In this document: positions 33,737 through 41,948 of the stretch, one piece after another
Position numbering within the stretch: position 1 is the stretch's first letter
Layout of the letters: each line of letters starts with the position of its first letter
Origin: an uncultured Bacteroides sp.
GTDB taxonomy: Bacteria > Bacteroidota > Bacteroidia > Bacteroidales > Bacteroidaceae
NCBI GenBank assembly: GCA_902492205.1
Contig: CABUKU010000025.1
Span: forward strand, 1-44,169
Direction of reading: 5' to 3'
DNA length: 44,169 nucleotides
Translations under genes and position numbers: made by a program
Notes under the pieces: model-generated
What the model was told of the DNA's origin: nothing
Database searches by the model: none
Seen by the model: only the letters and a program-made list of their open reading frames with translations

Positions 33737-34567
33737 TTAATATTTTATTTTCCAAACTGTTTTTTCCTCCTCTTCACCGTCTTTATAATTACAATTAACC
33801 CGGATAGGATAACCTTCCGAATCAAATTCATAATCAAAGAATGTAGCTGTTATTATGTTCCCGTCTGCCTCCACCATTCTCATGGAACTCGGCAAATGTT
33901 TACTATTTGTCATTTCTGTTCCTAAAGTAAGTGTGAAAGTCTCTTCACCCGGATATAAAAAATATATTCCAAACAAATTACAATTCATTACATTCTCTTT
34001 TCCCGAATATTCGTAAGTAGCAGTCGTTACTTCTTTCTTTGCCGGAGTAGTTGAAGAGAGCACTCTATCATACGTATATACTGCCTTTATGATATCCCCT
34101 CCCGACCAAGTGTAATCATAATGCTCTGTCTCACGGCTACCATCATATTCGTACTCAGTATGAATAGATTTCAGAAAAGCGCCGTCATAATCAAATAGAA
34201 AAGTTTCATCATCGGATTCCATAGAGACTGGGTGTCCGTCCTTTAATACATAATTAATGGTCTCTCCCTCTTCTTCCGGCAAAGTTATCGTTAAATGGGT
34301 ATCATCTATGTAAGAATAGATAAACGTATAGTCATATTCAGCAAAACCCTCATCAATGCCGGTTTTTATCATTCTCCCTTTAGCATCATAGCCAAAAGTT
34401 CTCGTCCAAGACAAGTCTCCTTCAGAATCAAGTGCCTCTACTCCGGAAACCAGCTTTTCAGCGAAAGGATCGTTATTCTCCTCTTCATCCGAGCAAGCTG
34501 CCATTGTTACCATGCCGAGTACTGCTATTAAGCAAATACAGCCATTCAGTAAAGTCTTCGTTCTCAT
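33737..34567 (-). CDS. lipoprotein with beta-strand repeats, hypothetical
   Basis: This is a 276-residue protein with a lipoprotein signal (lipobox in VTMAACSDEEE, Cys near 25) followed by acidic residues, which in Bacteroides can direct surface exposure. The body repeats short Tyr/Asp-rich strands (TFGYDAKGRMIK, FDYDGAFLKSI, FDYEFDSEGYPIRV) like YD or DUF4595-type lipoproteins; the family call is tentative. It is last of three minus-strand genes, 21 bases after the Sel1-repeat gene. Function unknown. Confidence 0.8.
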   Translation of the reverse strand: MRTKTLLNGCICLIAVLGMVTMAACSDEEENNDPFAEKLVSGVEALDSEGDLSWTRTFGYDAKGRMIKTGIDEGFAEYDYTFIYSYIDDTHLTITLPEEEGETINYVLKDGHPVSMESDDETFLFDYDGAFLKSIHTEYEYDGSRETEHYDYTWSGGDIIKAVYTYDRVLSSTTPAKKEVTTATYEYSGKENVMNCNLFGIYFLYPGEETFTLTLGTEMTNSKHLPSSMRMVEADGNIITATFFDYEFDSEGYPIRVNCNYKDGEEEEKTVWKIKY

Positions 34568-34588
34568 AACTATTTATTTTAATGAATA

Positions 34589-35572
34589 CTATTCCCCTTT
34601 ATTGATTTCATCCAGAATTTCCGTTGCCATTTTATACCCATTCTTAGCAGACTTCTTAAACCATTCTATAGCCTCTTGTCTATTGATTTCCACCCCAATA
34701 CCATTCCAATAACAGGCACCAACCTTATATTGGGCTTCTTCATTCCTTCCCGCAGCTTTACTCCACCAATAAAATGCTTTCAAATCATCTTTCGGAATTT
34801 CTTTCCCCTCATAGTAATAGTTTCCTAAAATAAGCATCGCAGGATATTCTCCTTTACCATCTTTTGCCGATTTGGTAAACCACTCAAAAGCTATCTGATT
34901 GTTCTTTTCTACCCCTTTTCCTTTCTGATAAATCACACCCAGTACAAACATAGCATAAGTCTGTCCTTCCTCCGCCGCTTTGTGCAGCCATATCAGTGCA
35001 TTTGAATAATCTTGTAAATAATAGTAAGACAAACCTATCTGTTCCAATACAGTTTCTTTAGTCCAACAATCTTTTGAAGTGAGAGCTTTATCCAAATATA
35101 AAAGAGCCTTTTTATAATCACGCTCTACCCCATTTCCATAAAAATAAGAAACTCCAAGATTAGCATAAGCTTGCCCATTGCCTTGTTTTGCTGCTTTTTC
35201 ATACCAAATTAAAGCCTCAGAATAATTACCCTGCCATACATCCAATTGAGTTCCATAGGCATTTTGAGCAACAGCATCTCCCTTTTCTGCCATTCTTTTG
35301 CATAGCTCAATATCTTCAATATATTTTTCGTGCAAATCAATAGGATTATCAAATATGTATTTAGGGGCAGCTTGAGTCTCAGCTGCCTCTTCCATTGCTT
35401 TAATTTTTTTTAAAGCAATAGAATCACCACTCCTCTCAGCCGCCATCTTTTTATATTGAAAAATAAGGAATTGAGACTTTACATCAATTGAATAAAACAA
35501 TGCCGATATAAATGCACATGCAATTATCCAAAACTTAAAAAAGAACTTATTGCTTTTTGCTATTTCCATCAT
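34589..35572 (-). CDS. membrane-anchored Sel1-repeat (TPR-like) protein
   Basis: This is a 327-residue protein. One N-terminal hydrophobic segment (FWIIACAFISALFYSI) anchors it. After a coiled linker, about six Sel1-like repeats run from near residue 90 to the end (for example AKQGNGQAYANLGVSYFYG, KAAEEGQTYAMFVLGVIYQ, WFKKSAKNGYKMA). Such repeats make protein contacts. It is AT-rich relative to core genes here and is the middle of the three-gene block, so a shared but unknown role with the flanking lipoprotein and exported protein is inferred. A second ATG 3 bases in is an alternative start. Confidence 0.85.
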   Translation of the reverse strand: MMEIAKSNKFFFKFWIIACAFISALFYSIDVKSQFLIFQYKKMAAERSGDSIALKKIKAMEEAAETQAAPKYIFDNPIDLHEKYIEDIELCKRMAEKGDAVAQNAYGTQLDVWQGNYSEALIWYEKAAKQGNGQAYANLGVSYFYGNGVERDYKKALLYLDKALTSKDCWTKETVLEQIGLSYYYLQDYSNALIWLHKAAEEGQTYAMFVLGVIYQKGKGVEKNNQIAFEWFTKSAKDGKGEYPAMLILGNYYYEGKEIPKDDLKAFYWWSKAAGRNEEAQYKVGACYWNGIGVEINRQEAIEWFKKSAKNGYKMATEILDEINKGE

Positions 35573-35628
35573 TACAGTATTTAAGGTTATAATCTCAATA
35601 AAAAAGAATGTAAAGAGTACTTTATATA

Positions 35629-36288
35629 TTACCAGTTATCATCTATTTTGGGTACTTCTTCGTGAACTTGATTCATTGCTATAATAAAATCTGCAACTAA
35701 TTTATTAAAGTAGTTCTCAATATGTTGCTTTATTTCCGGTAGTTTCAACTTTTCTACTTCATTAAAAATTACATACTTACAATCATACAATGAACGTTCT
35801 CCTTTTATATATACATAAACCCCTATGGATGAACCGGCCCAAAATATATTTCCTTTAATTTCAACATCTGTATTGAAATCTGGTGAATCAAATCGAATTT
35901 TACCATCTTTAAAATGTATAGTCATATAATAATTAAGCCATAATTCTGTACGGTGTTTCCGCCCGTCAGCGTAATAAGTCAATTTAGTTGAAGCAAAAGG
36001 TTTTAGCCTTCCGTAAAATTTGATGAAGCCCAATTGCGGATCGTTTCTTGTAATTCCTCGTTTTTCAGGATTATTTTGCGTAAGAGTTTCATCTTTGAAT
36101 TTTTCCAAATAGGCTATTGATTTGCTAAACAAATCTTCTTTGGATTGTCCTTCGAAGTTGTGCACCACATAATTCTGATCAGATATCTCGACATGAAAAA
36201 AACCATCAGGCTTTAGTACAAACTGCGCGAAAGCCGGACTTACCAGCGATATGCACATTACAATTGCTAAAATAATATTTTTTTTCAT
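35629..36288 (-). CDS. exported protein, DUF4468-like
   Basis: This is a 219-residue protein with a signal peptide (IILAIVMCISLVSPAFAQ) and then an alpha/beta body with KLTYYADGRKHRTELWLNYYMTIHFKDGKIRF, which resembles DUF4468 (TBP-like fold) proteins of Bacteroidetes. The assignment is from memory. The ATG at 36288 is preferred over a TTG 6 bases upstream. It is first of the three minus-strand genes in the inserted block. I found no matching -7 element upstream. Confidence 0.78.
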   Translation of the reverse strand: MKKNIILAIVMCISLVSPAFAQFVLKPDGFFHVEISDQNYVVHNFEGQSKEDLFSKSIAYLEKFKDETLTQNNPEKRGITRNDPQLGFIKFYGRLKPFASTKLTYYADGRKHRTELWLNYYMTIHFKDGKIRFDSPDFNTDVEIKGNIFWAGSSIGVYVYIKGERSLYDCKYVIFNEVEKLKLPEIKQHIENYFNKLVADFIIAMNQVHEEVPKIDDNW

Positions 36289-36364
36289 ACTCAATTAATT
36301 TTGTTTTACTAAAATAATACTTTATCCTCTTATAATCAATAAAAAACGAACATTTTTATGTAGA

Positions 36365-36480
36365 GATGAAATATTTACTTCCACCAATAAACGCTTGAAC
36401 GATTTTATTTTCGCTTCAGATTTGCTTCGAAAGGTGAAAGAAGTCGAAATTCAGAATATAGTCAGAATATAGAAGGATAA
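36365..36480 (+). pseudogene. duplicated 3' end of mlaF
   Basis: It matches codons 223-256 plus the stop of mlaF. Nine positions differ and all nine are third-base synonymous changes. An 11-base tandem duplication (near 36459-36480) then breaks the frame before the end. There is no start or upstream homology. It is a scar of insertion or recombination and probably not expressed. Confidence 0.92.
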
Positions 36481-36485
36481 TACAT

Positions 36486-36572
36486 TTGTCATTGCCGGCT
36501 TGACCGACAATCTGTTAGCACAAAGTTAAACAAGCATGATACTTAGATTGCCGATCAGGTCGGCAATGACAA
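36486..36572. repeat. 28-bp imperfect inverted repeat
   Basis: Arms 36486-36513 and 36545-36572 share TTGTCATTGCCG ... CAATCT text with a few mismatches and a 31-base loop. It lies between the mlaF fragment and the exonuclease III gene. It is likely a dispersed small repeat. Confidence 0.65.
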
Positions 36573-36633
36573 TAGTTTGGTTGCTTATGCTTTCAGTTCA
36601 TACAAATTTTCAATCGGGTTATTGACAACATCT

Positions 36634-36665
36634 GTTGCATTAATTAACGGAACAAACTATCTTTG
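36634..36665 (+). promoter_or_regulatory. promoter of the exonuclease III gene (GTTG-N20-TATCTTTG)
   Basis: GTTG at 36634-36637 lies 20 bases before TATCTTTG (36658-36665), which is 23 bases before the ATG. Confidence 0.7.
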
Positions 36666-36688
36666 TATAAAGAAAAATCAAGAAACTT

Positions 36689-37456
36689 ATGAAGATAATA
36701 TCATATAATGTAAACGGAATCCGTTCGGCAATCAGCAAAGGATTACCGGAATGGCTGGAAAAAGAAACACCCGATGTGTTCTGCCTGCAAGAAACCAAAG
36801 CACAACCCGACCAAATAGATCAAATCCTGTTTTCAAGTCTGGGTTATCAAAGTTGTATTTTTAACTCTGCCGAGAAAAAAGGGTATAGCGGAGTGGCCGT
36901 TATCAGTAAACAAACACCGGATTACTTTTCCATCGGAATAGGCAACGAACGTTTCGACCGTGAAGGAAGAGTGATACGAGCCGATTTCGGTTCGCTGACT
37001 GTGGTTTGTGTTTATATTCCTTCGGGTACAACGGGAGATATACGTCAGGACTTTAAAATGGAGTTTCTGGTTGATTTCACCAATTACATTAACGAATTGA
37101 AAAAAGAGCGTCCCGAACTGCTTATTTGCGGCGACTTCAACATTTGCCATAAACCGATAGATATTAATCACCCCGAACGTCATACAAAAGATTCCGGCTT
37201 CCTGCCCGAAGAACGTGAATGGTTCGACCGTTTCATAGAAAGCGGCATGATAGATTCTTTTCGCGAATTCGACAAAAGTGAAGCAAAATACAGTTGGTGG
37301 AGCTTCCGCGCAGGAGCACGACAAAAGAACTTAGGTTGGCGAATCGATTATCACATCGTTACTCCCGAAGCAAGGAAAAGATTGACGGGAGCAAGTATTT
37401 TGAATGAAATAGCCTTCTCAGACCACTGTCCTGTGGTAGCTGAACTTGATTATTAA
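36689..37456 (+). CDS. xth: exodeoxyribonuclease III / AP endonuclease
   Basis: This enzyme cuts DNA at abasic sites and removes 3' blocks in base excision repair. The 255 residues carry the full catalytic set: NVNGIRSA, CLQETKAQ (metal Glu), YSGVAVISK, VYIPSGT, LLICGDFNICH (Asp and Asn), YSWWSFR, LGWRIDYH and SDHCPV (Asp-His). It lies downstream of the mlaF scar with its own promoter, so it was probably once the direct neighbour of mlaF. Confidence 0.95.
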   Translation: MKIISYNVNGIRSAISKGLPEWLEKETPDVFCLQETKAQPDQIDQILFSSLGYQSCIFNSAEKKGYSGVAVISKQTPDYFSIGIGNERFDREGRVIRADFGSLTVVCVYIPSGTTGDIRQDFKMEFLVDFTNYINELKKERPELLICGDFNICHKPIDINHPERHTKDSGFLPEEREWFDRFIESGMIDSFREFDKSEAKYSWWSFRAGARQKNLGWRIDYHIVTPEARKRLTGASILNEIAFSDHCPVVAELDY

Positions 37457-37541
37457 AGAAAGAGGATGCTTGGTAATTTTATTTTCTGTCAGGAGTATTT
37501 TTAGCTGCTCCCCTACTCTTTTTTGGTTTTTAACCGTACCA

Positions 37542-37573
37542 TTTTAGTGTCCCACAATTGTGGGACACTAAAA
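37542..37573. repeat. perfect 32-bp palindrome
   Basis: TTTTAGTGTCCCACAA is followed directly by its reverse complement, with no loop. It lies about 85 bases after the exonuclease III gene and 170 before the AraC gene. No T-run beyond four bases follows. It could act as a two-way terminator or a protein site. Confidence 0.85.
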
Positions 37574-37700
37574 ACAACCTTATCTTTCGGAAAATACCTC
37601 AGCAATAAATATGAAAACATTCGTCTTGTTTATCAAACTTATCTGATTGATGAGATTAAAAAAGTCCTTTTTTTACACCTCATTGACAAGACAATATACC

Positions 37701-37708
37701 TACTTTTG
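37701..37708 (+). promoter_or_regulatory. -7 element of the AraC-KPR operon promoter
   Basis: TACTTTTG lies 37 bases before the AraC ATG. TTG at 37683 is only 15 bases upstream, so the -33 element is poor. Confidence 0.45.
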
Positions 37709-37745
37709 TATCAATTATAAATTGAGTCAGCTACCAGATTACTAT

Positions 37746-38561
37746 ATGGATAAATTCGAAGTCATACAACCTTCCGCATTGCTTGCTCCATATGTCAGGC
37801 AATACTGGTTCTTAAGAATGGAGAACGTGGTGCAAGGTATGCAACGTTTTGTTCCAAATGGTTGTATAATGCTTACTTTCCATAAGAATAAGTATCTTCA
37901 GAATAACCAGCTTTCCGCATCCTGTTTGTCCGGTCAGGCAACAACCTATACCAACTTGATTTACTCGGGAACCGTAGACTTTATTTCAATTGTTTTTCAA
38001 CCTGCCGGAGCAATGGCTTTCTTCAGTATGCCCATGAGTGAGCTGAATAAACAGAACATCAACATTGAATTATTGCATGATCCCTTGATTTTAGAATTAG
38101 AGCAGCGTTTGGCAGAAACGGACCAAAACAAAACTTGTGTGGAATTGATTGAACAGTTCTTGTTAAAACATATGGTTCGTTTGGAAGAATATAAGATAAA
38201 GCGAGTGATTGCCTCCCTCGAAGCGATTCATTCCGGAGAATATGATATTTTACAACTTGCACAAACTGCCTGTTTAGGATATAAACAGTTTAAACGTCTT
38301 TTCACTGAATGTATCGGAACAACTCCCAAAGAATATATACGGATTAACCGCTTTCAAAAAGCATCATATATGTTACAAACTCGTCTGCAAACAGGTTTGA
38401 CACCACTAGCCGAAACATGCGGTTACTATGATAAGTCGCATCTGATTAAGGAAATGAAAGAATTCTCCGGCTATACCCCCAAAGAATATCTTTCGGTTTG
38501 CAGTCCCTATTCTGACTATCATGTTTTATTCAGGTCGGCATTTCTGGATATAAAACCCTAA
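37746..38561 (+). CDS. AraC-family transcriptional regulator
   Basis: This is a 271-residue protein. The N-terminal part (about 1-150) resembles the DUF6597-type ligand domain (VRQYWFLRMENV, FVPNGCIMLTFHKN, PAGAMAFFSMPMSEL). The C-terminal part (about 160-260) is the double helix-turn-helix (ILQLAQTACLGYKQFKRLFTE, YDKSHLIKEMKEFSGYTPKEYL). The ATG at 37746 is used; a longer in-frame start lacks family-like text. It is 10 bases upstream of the reductase-like gene, which it probably controls. Confidence 0.92.
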   Translation: MDKFEVIQPSALLAPYVRQYWFLRMENVVQGMQRFVPNGCIMLTFHKNKYLQNNQLSASCLSGQATTYTNLIYSGTVDFISIVFQPAGAMAFFSMPMSELNKQNINIELLHDPLILELEQRLAETDQNKTCVELIEQFLLKHMVRLEEYKIKRVIASLEAIHSGEYDILQLAQTACLGYKQFKRLFTECIGTTPKEYIRINRFQKASYMLQTRLQTGLTPLAETCGYYDKSHLIKEMKEFSGYTPKEYLSVCSPYSDYHVLFRSAFLDIKP

Positions 38562-38571
38562 TATGTAATTT

Positions 38572-39531
38572 ATGAAAATATTGATTTATGGAGCCGGTGT
38601 AATCGGATGTACTTACGGTTGGCAACTATCTAAAGCCGGTTGTGATGTAACAGTCTTTGTCAGACAAGGCAAAAAGCAATCCATAGAAGAATCGGGCATT
38701 TCTATCCAATGCACAGATTATAGAGAAAAACCAAAGAAAGTGGAAAAAGTTGTCTTCCGGCCTAACGTTATTGACGAACTGCTTCCACAAAATGATTATG
38801 ATTACATCATTGTGTCGGTCAGAGAGGAACAATTAAAAGGTTTACTGCCCGCTTTGGCACAATCAGCCGGGAAAGCAAATATTCTTTTCTTTCAAAATAT
38901 CTGGGATGTTGAGAGTATAAAAAATCATTTTGCAACAGGATGCTATTTTTTCGGTTTCCCCTTTATGGCGGGTGGAGGACGAAAGGATAAAACCATCTAT
39001 TCCATTATTGCAGATTCCAAATATTCGAAAACAATGCTTGGAGAAACAAATGGAGAAGTAATACCCCGAATTACAGAAATTACAAACGTAATGGAGAAAG
39101 CAGGAATGAAACCATTTGTTTCGGAACAAATAGTGAATTGGTTAATTCCCCATTATGTATTTATTGCAGGATTATCAGCAGGTATAATAGCATCAGGGGG
39201 TAATATGAAGTCATTTACCGGTAATCCGAAGATTGTCAAGAAATCCATTAAAGCAATCAGAGAAGGCTTTCAGATTTGTGAGCAAAGAGGTATTAATCCT
39301 AAAAAGGAGAAAGTAAACAAGCTGTATTATCTGCCACTGTTTATTTGTTCGCCGATAGTCAGGAAGCTATTCAGCAACGAGGTCATGGCTTCCATGTTTG
39401 AAGGGTATCTGAGATGTTCGACCGAAGAAGTGAAAAATATGTTGGAAAAGATTATAGCAAGCGGGGAAAAGTATAACATAAAAACACCTTACATGAAGGA
39501 ATTTCAAAAGAACATTGTTAATCACTTATGA
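38572..39531 (+). CDS. ketopantoate reductase-like NAD(P)-dependent oxidoreductase
   Basis: This is a 319-residue ApbA/PanE-type protein. The Rossmann motif ILIYGAGVIGCTYGWQLSKAG opens the chain, YDYIIVSVREEQLKGLLPAL and FFQN follow, and an all-helical second domain contains VNWLIPHYVFIAG. The usual catalytic Lys region of true PanE is not clear. Its pairing with an AraC regulator suggests a special substrate rather than pantothenate synthesis. It ends at a bidirectional terminator shared with der. Confidence 0.85.
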   Translation: MKILIYGAGVIGCTYGWQLSKAGCDVTVFVRQGKKQSIEESGISIQCTDYREKPKKVEKVVFRPNVIDELLPQNDYDYIIVSVREEQLKGLLPALAQSAGKANILFFQNIWDVESIKNHFATGCYFFGFPFMAGGGRKDKTIYSIIADSKYSKTMLGETNGEVIPRITEITNVMEKAGMKPFVSEQIVNWLIPHYVFIAGLSAGIIASGGNMKSFTGNPKIVKKSIKAIREGFQICEQRGINPKKEKVNKLYYLPLFICSPIVRKLFSNEVMASMFEGYLRCSTEEVKNMLEKIIASGEKYNIKTPYMKEFQKNIVNHL

Positions 39532-39565
39532 AACATCGGGCTTATTGTAACTTCTCTACATACAA

Positions 39566-39602
39566 GAAAGACCGGATTGTCCTAAAACAAATCCGGTCTT
39601 TC
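39566..39602. terminator. bidirectional terminator between the KPR-like gene and der
   Basis: A 12-13 bp stem GAAAGACCGGATT / AATCCGGTCTTTC with a 12-base loop lies between the convergent genes. Confidence 0.85.
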
Positions 39603-39624
39603 CTATTAACAACTAATTGTATTT

Positions 39625-40938
39625 TTACTTTTGACGGATAAATATATTAATCGGAGTACCCGTCAGATTCCATTTTTCACGCATCTTATTCTCAAGAAAG
39701 CGTTTATATGGTTCCTTCACATACTGCGGAAGGTTTGCAAAGAATACGAACGACGGCACCTGAGTATTCGGTAACTGCGTTACATACTTAATCTTGATAT
39801 ATTTGCCTTTCATCGAAGGTGGCGGATAGGCCTCGATAAGCGGAAGCATTTCTTCATTCAACTTGGAAGTAGGTATTTTCGTTGTGCGGTTCTGATAAAC
39901 TTGTTTGGCAGCTTCAAGCACTTTAAAAATACGCTGTTTAGTCAATGCAGAAGAGAAGATGATCGGGAAATCAACGAAAGGAGCGAAACGTGAACGAATA
40001 GCGTTCTCGAACTCTTTCATTACCTTATCGGTTTTGTTTTCCACCAAATCCCACTTGTTCACCACTACAACCAAACCTTTTTGGTTTCTTTGAATCAAAG
40101 AAAATATATTCAAGTCCTGGCTCTCTACTCCACGAGTGGCGTCAATCATCAGGATACATACATCCGAATTTTCAATGGAACGAATGGAACGGAGTACTGA
40201 ATAGTATTCCAGATCTTCATTTACTTTATTCTTCTTGCGGATACCGGCTGTGTCTACCAAATAGAAATCAAAGCCAAACTTCTCATAGCGTGTATAAATA
40301 GAATCGCGTGTAGTTCCGGCTATCTCGGTCACAATGTTGCGATCTTCACCGATAAAAGCATTTATAATAGAAGATTTACCGGCATTAGGACGGCCCACAA
40401 CGGCAAAACGGGGAATGTCTTCATCTAATATTTCATCCGCTTCCTTTTTGAACTTGCTAATAATCAAGTCCATCAAATCTCCTGTTCCGCTTCCGCTCAT
40501 AGCAGAAATACAATAAGGATCACCTAATCCCAGTGAATAAAATTCGGGAGCGTTGTATTGCAGATCATTGTTATCTGTTTTGTTGGCAACAAGTATCACG
40601 GGAGTTTTTGCACGACGTAAAATAGCAGCAACCTGTTCATCAAGGTCGGTAACTCCGTTGGTTACATCCACAACAAAAAGGATTACGTCCGCTTCTTCAA
40701 CGGCCATGAGTACCTGCTTGCGGATTTCTTCTTCAAAAATATCGTCGGAATTAACAACCCATCCTCCGGTATCTACCACAGAGAATTCACGTCCTATCCA
40801 CTCGGACTTTCCATACTGGCGGTCGCGAGTTGTTCCGGCTTCATCATTCACAATTGCCTGACGGGTTTTTGTCAAGCGGTTAAATAAAGTCGACTTTCCC
40901 ACATTAGGGCGTCCCACAATTGCAACTAAATTTCCCAT
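39625..40938 (-). CDS. der: ribosome biogenesis GTPase Der (EngA)
   Basis: Der assists 50S maturation. The 437 residues have two GTPase domains in tandem: GRPNVGKSTLFN, DTGGW and NKTD in the first, and GRPNAGKSSIIN, DTAGI and NKWD in the second (from about residue 175). A KH-like C-terminal domain ends in KWNLTGTPINIFIRQK. It is 45 bases downstream of era, forming a GTPase pair after fabH. Confidence 0.97.
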   Translation of the reverse strand: MGNLVAIVGRPNVGKSTLFNRLTKTRQAIVNDEAGTTRDRQYGKSEWIGREFSVVDTGGWVVNSDDIFEEEIRKQVLMAVEEADVILFVVDVTNGVTDLDEQVAAILRRAKTPVILVANKTDNNDLQYNAPEFYSLGLGDPYCISAMSGSGTGDLMDLIISKFKKEADEILDEDIPRFAVVGRPNAGKSSIINAFIGEDRNIVTEIAGTTRDSIYTRYEKFGFDFYLVDTAGIRKKNKVNEDLEYYSVLRSIRSIENSDVCILMIDATRGVESQDLNIFSLIQRNQKGLVVVVNKWDLVENKTDKVMKEFENAIRSRFAPFVDFPIIFSSALTKQRIFKVLEAAKQVYQNRTTKIPTSKLNEEMLPLIEAYPPPSMKGKYIKIKYVTQLPNTQVPSFVFFANLPQYVKEPYKRFLENKMREKWNLTGTPINIFIRQK

Positions 40939-40983
40939 AGCTTTTCTTTCTTTTAGCGACTATCACAGTCGTATGAATACTTA

Positions 40984-41865
40984 TTAATCTAATTGGTAGC
41001 CAAAGTTTTTCAGCTCTTTATCCGAGCTGCGCCAATCTTTATCTACCTTTACAAAGATCTCAAGATATATCGTTTTATCAAAGAACTTCTCCAATGTACG
41101 ACGAGCTTCGGTAGCTACTTTCTTGAGAGCTTTACCCTGCTTGCCGATAATAATTCCTTTCTGGGTGTCACGTTCCACATAAATAACTGCATTTATATGA
41201 ATCATTTTCTTTTCCTCTTTGAATTGTTCGACTACAACTTCAACGGAGTAAGGAATTTCTTTATCGTAATAAAGCAATATTTTTTCTCTTATTATCTCAG
41301 AAACAAAGAAACGCGCCGGTTTATCAGTCCATTGATCCTTTTCAAAATAAGGAGGTGAATCGGGCAACAATTCTTTGATTCTCTTCATTACTACATCCAA
41401 ATTGAATTTAGATGCAGCGGAAATCGGAATTATTTCAGCATTAGGAAGCACTTCATGCCACTCCTCTACCAATGTTTCCAATTTCTTTTGGTCTGTCAAA
41501 TCAATCTTATTAATCAGCAACAAAACCGGTGCAGACTGTTTAGCTACTTTTTCTACAAACTCGCTGTTCTTATCAGGAGTTTCGATAACATCTGTCACAT
41601 AAAGCAAAACATCAGCATCCGACAAAGCAGATGTCGAGAAGTTCAGCATTGACTCTTGTAACTTATAGTTAGGTTTCAATACTCCCGGAGTATCTGAAAA
41701 GACGATTTGCATATCATCTGTATTCACAATACCCATAATACGGTGGCGAGTAGTCTGTGCCTTAAAGGTAGCTATCGAAATACGTTCGCCTACCAGTGCA
41801 TTCATTAATGTAGATTTACCCACATTAGGGTTTCCTACAATATTCACAAATCCGGCTTTATGCAT
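40984..41865 (-). CDS. era: GTPase Era
   Basis: Era binds the 3' end of 16S rRNA and helps 30S maturation. The 293 residues show GNPNVGKSTLMN, the switch region TTRHRIMG, DTPGV and NKIDL. A KH domain near 210-285 follows (IYVERDTQKGIIIGKQGKALKKV; FDKTIYLEIFVKVDKDWR). It is placed between fabH and der, with a terminator between fabH and era. Confidence 0.97.
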   Translation of the reverse strand: MHKAGFVNIVGNPNVGKSTLMNALVGERISIATFKAQTTRHRIMGIVNTDDMQIVFSDTPGVLKPNYKLQESMLNFSTSALSDADVLLYVTDVIETPDKNSEFVEKVAKQSAPVLLLINKIDLTDQKKLETLVEEWHEVLPNAEIIPISAASKFNLDVVMKRIKELLPDSPPYFEKDQWTDKPARFFVSEIIREKILLYYDKEIPYSVEVVVEQFKEEKKMIHINAVIYVERDTQKGIIIGKQGKALKKVATEARRTLEKFFDKTIYLEIFVKVDKDWRSSDKELKNFGYQLD

Positions 41866-41891
41866 AAAATCTCAATTTATTGATTACAGAC

Positions 41892-41920
41892 AAAAAAACG
41901 CATCGGAATAAGGATGCGTT
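41892..41920 (-). terminator. terminator after fabH
   Basis: Stem AACGCATC/GATGCGTT is followed on the minus strand by TTTTTTTG. It could partly separate fabH from era-der. Confidence 0.8.
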
Positions 41921-41948
41921 CATTTGTATCTACTGATTTATGTATTTT

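Noticed and set aside
33495..33755. 86-residue open frame on the minus strand past mlaF
   Set aside because: It overlaps the palindrome array and the end of the lipoprotein gene and has no protein-like features or ribosome site.
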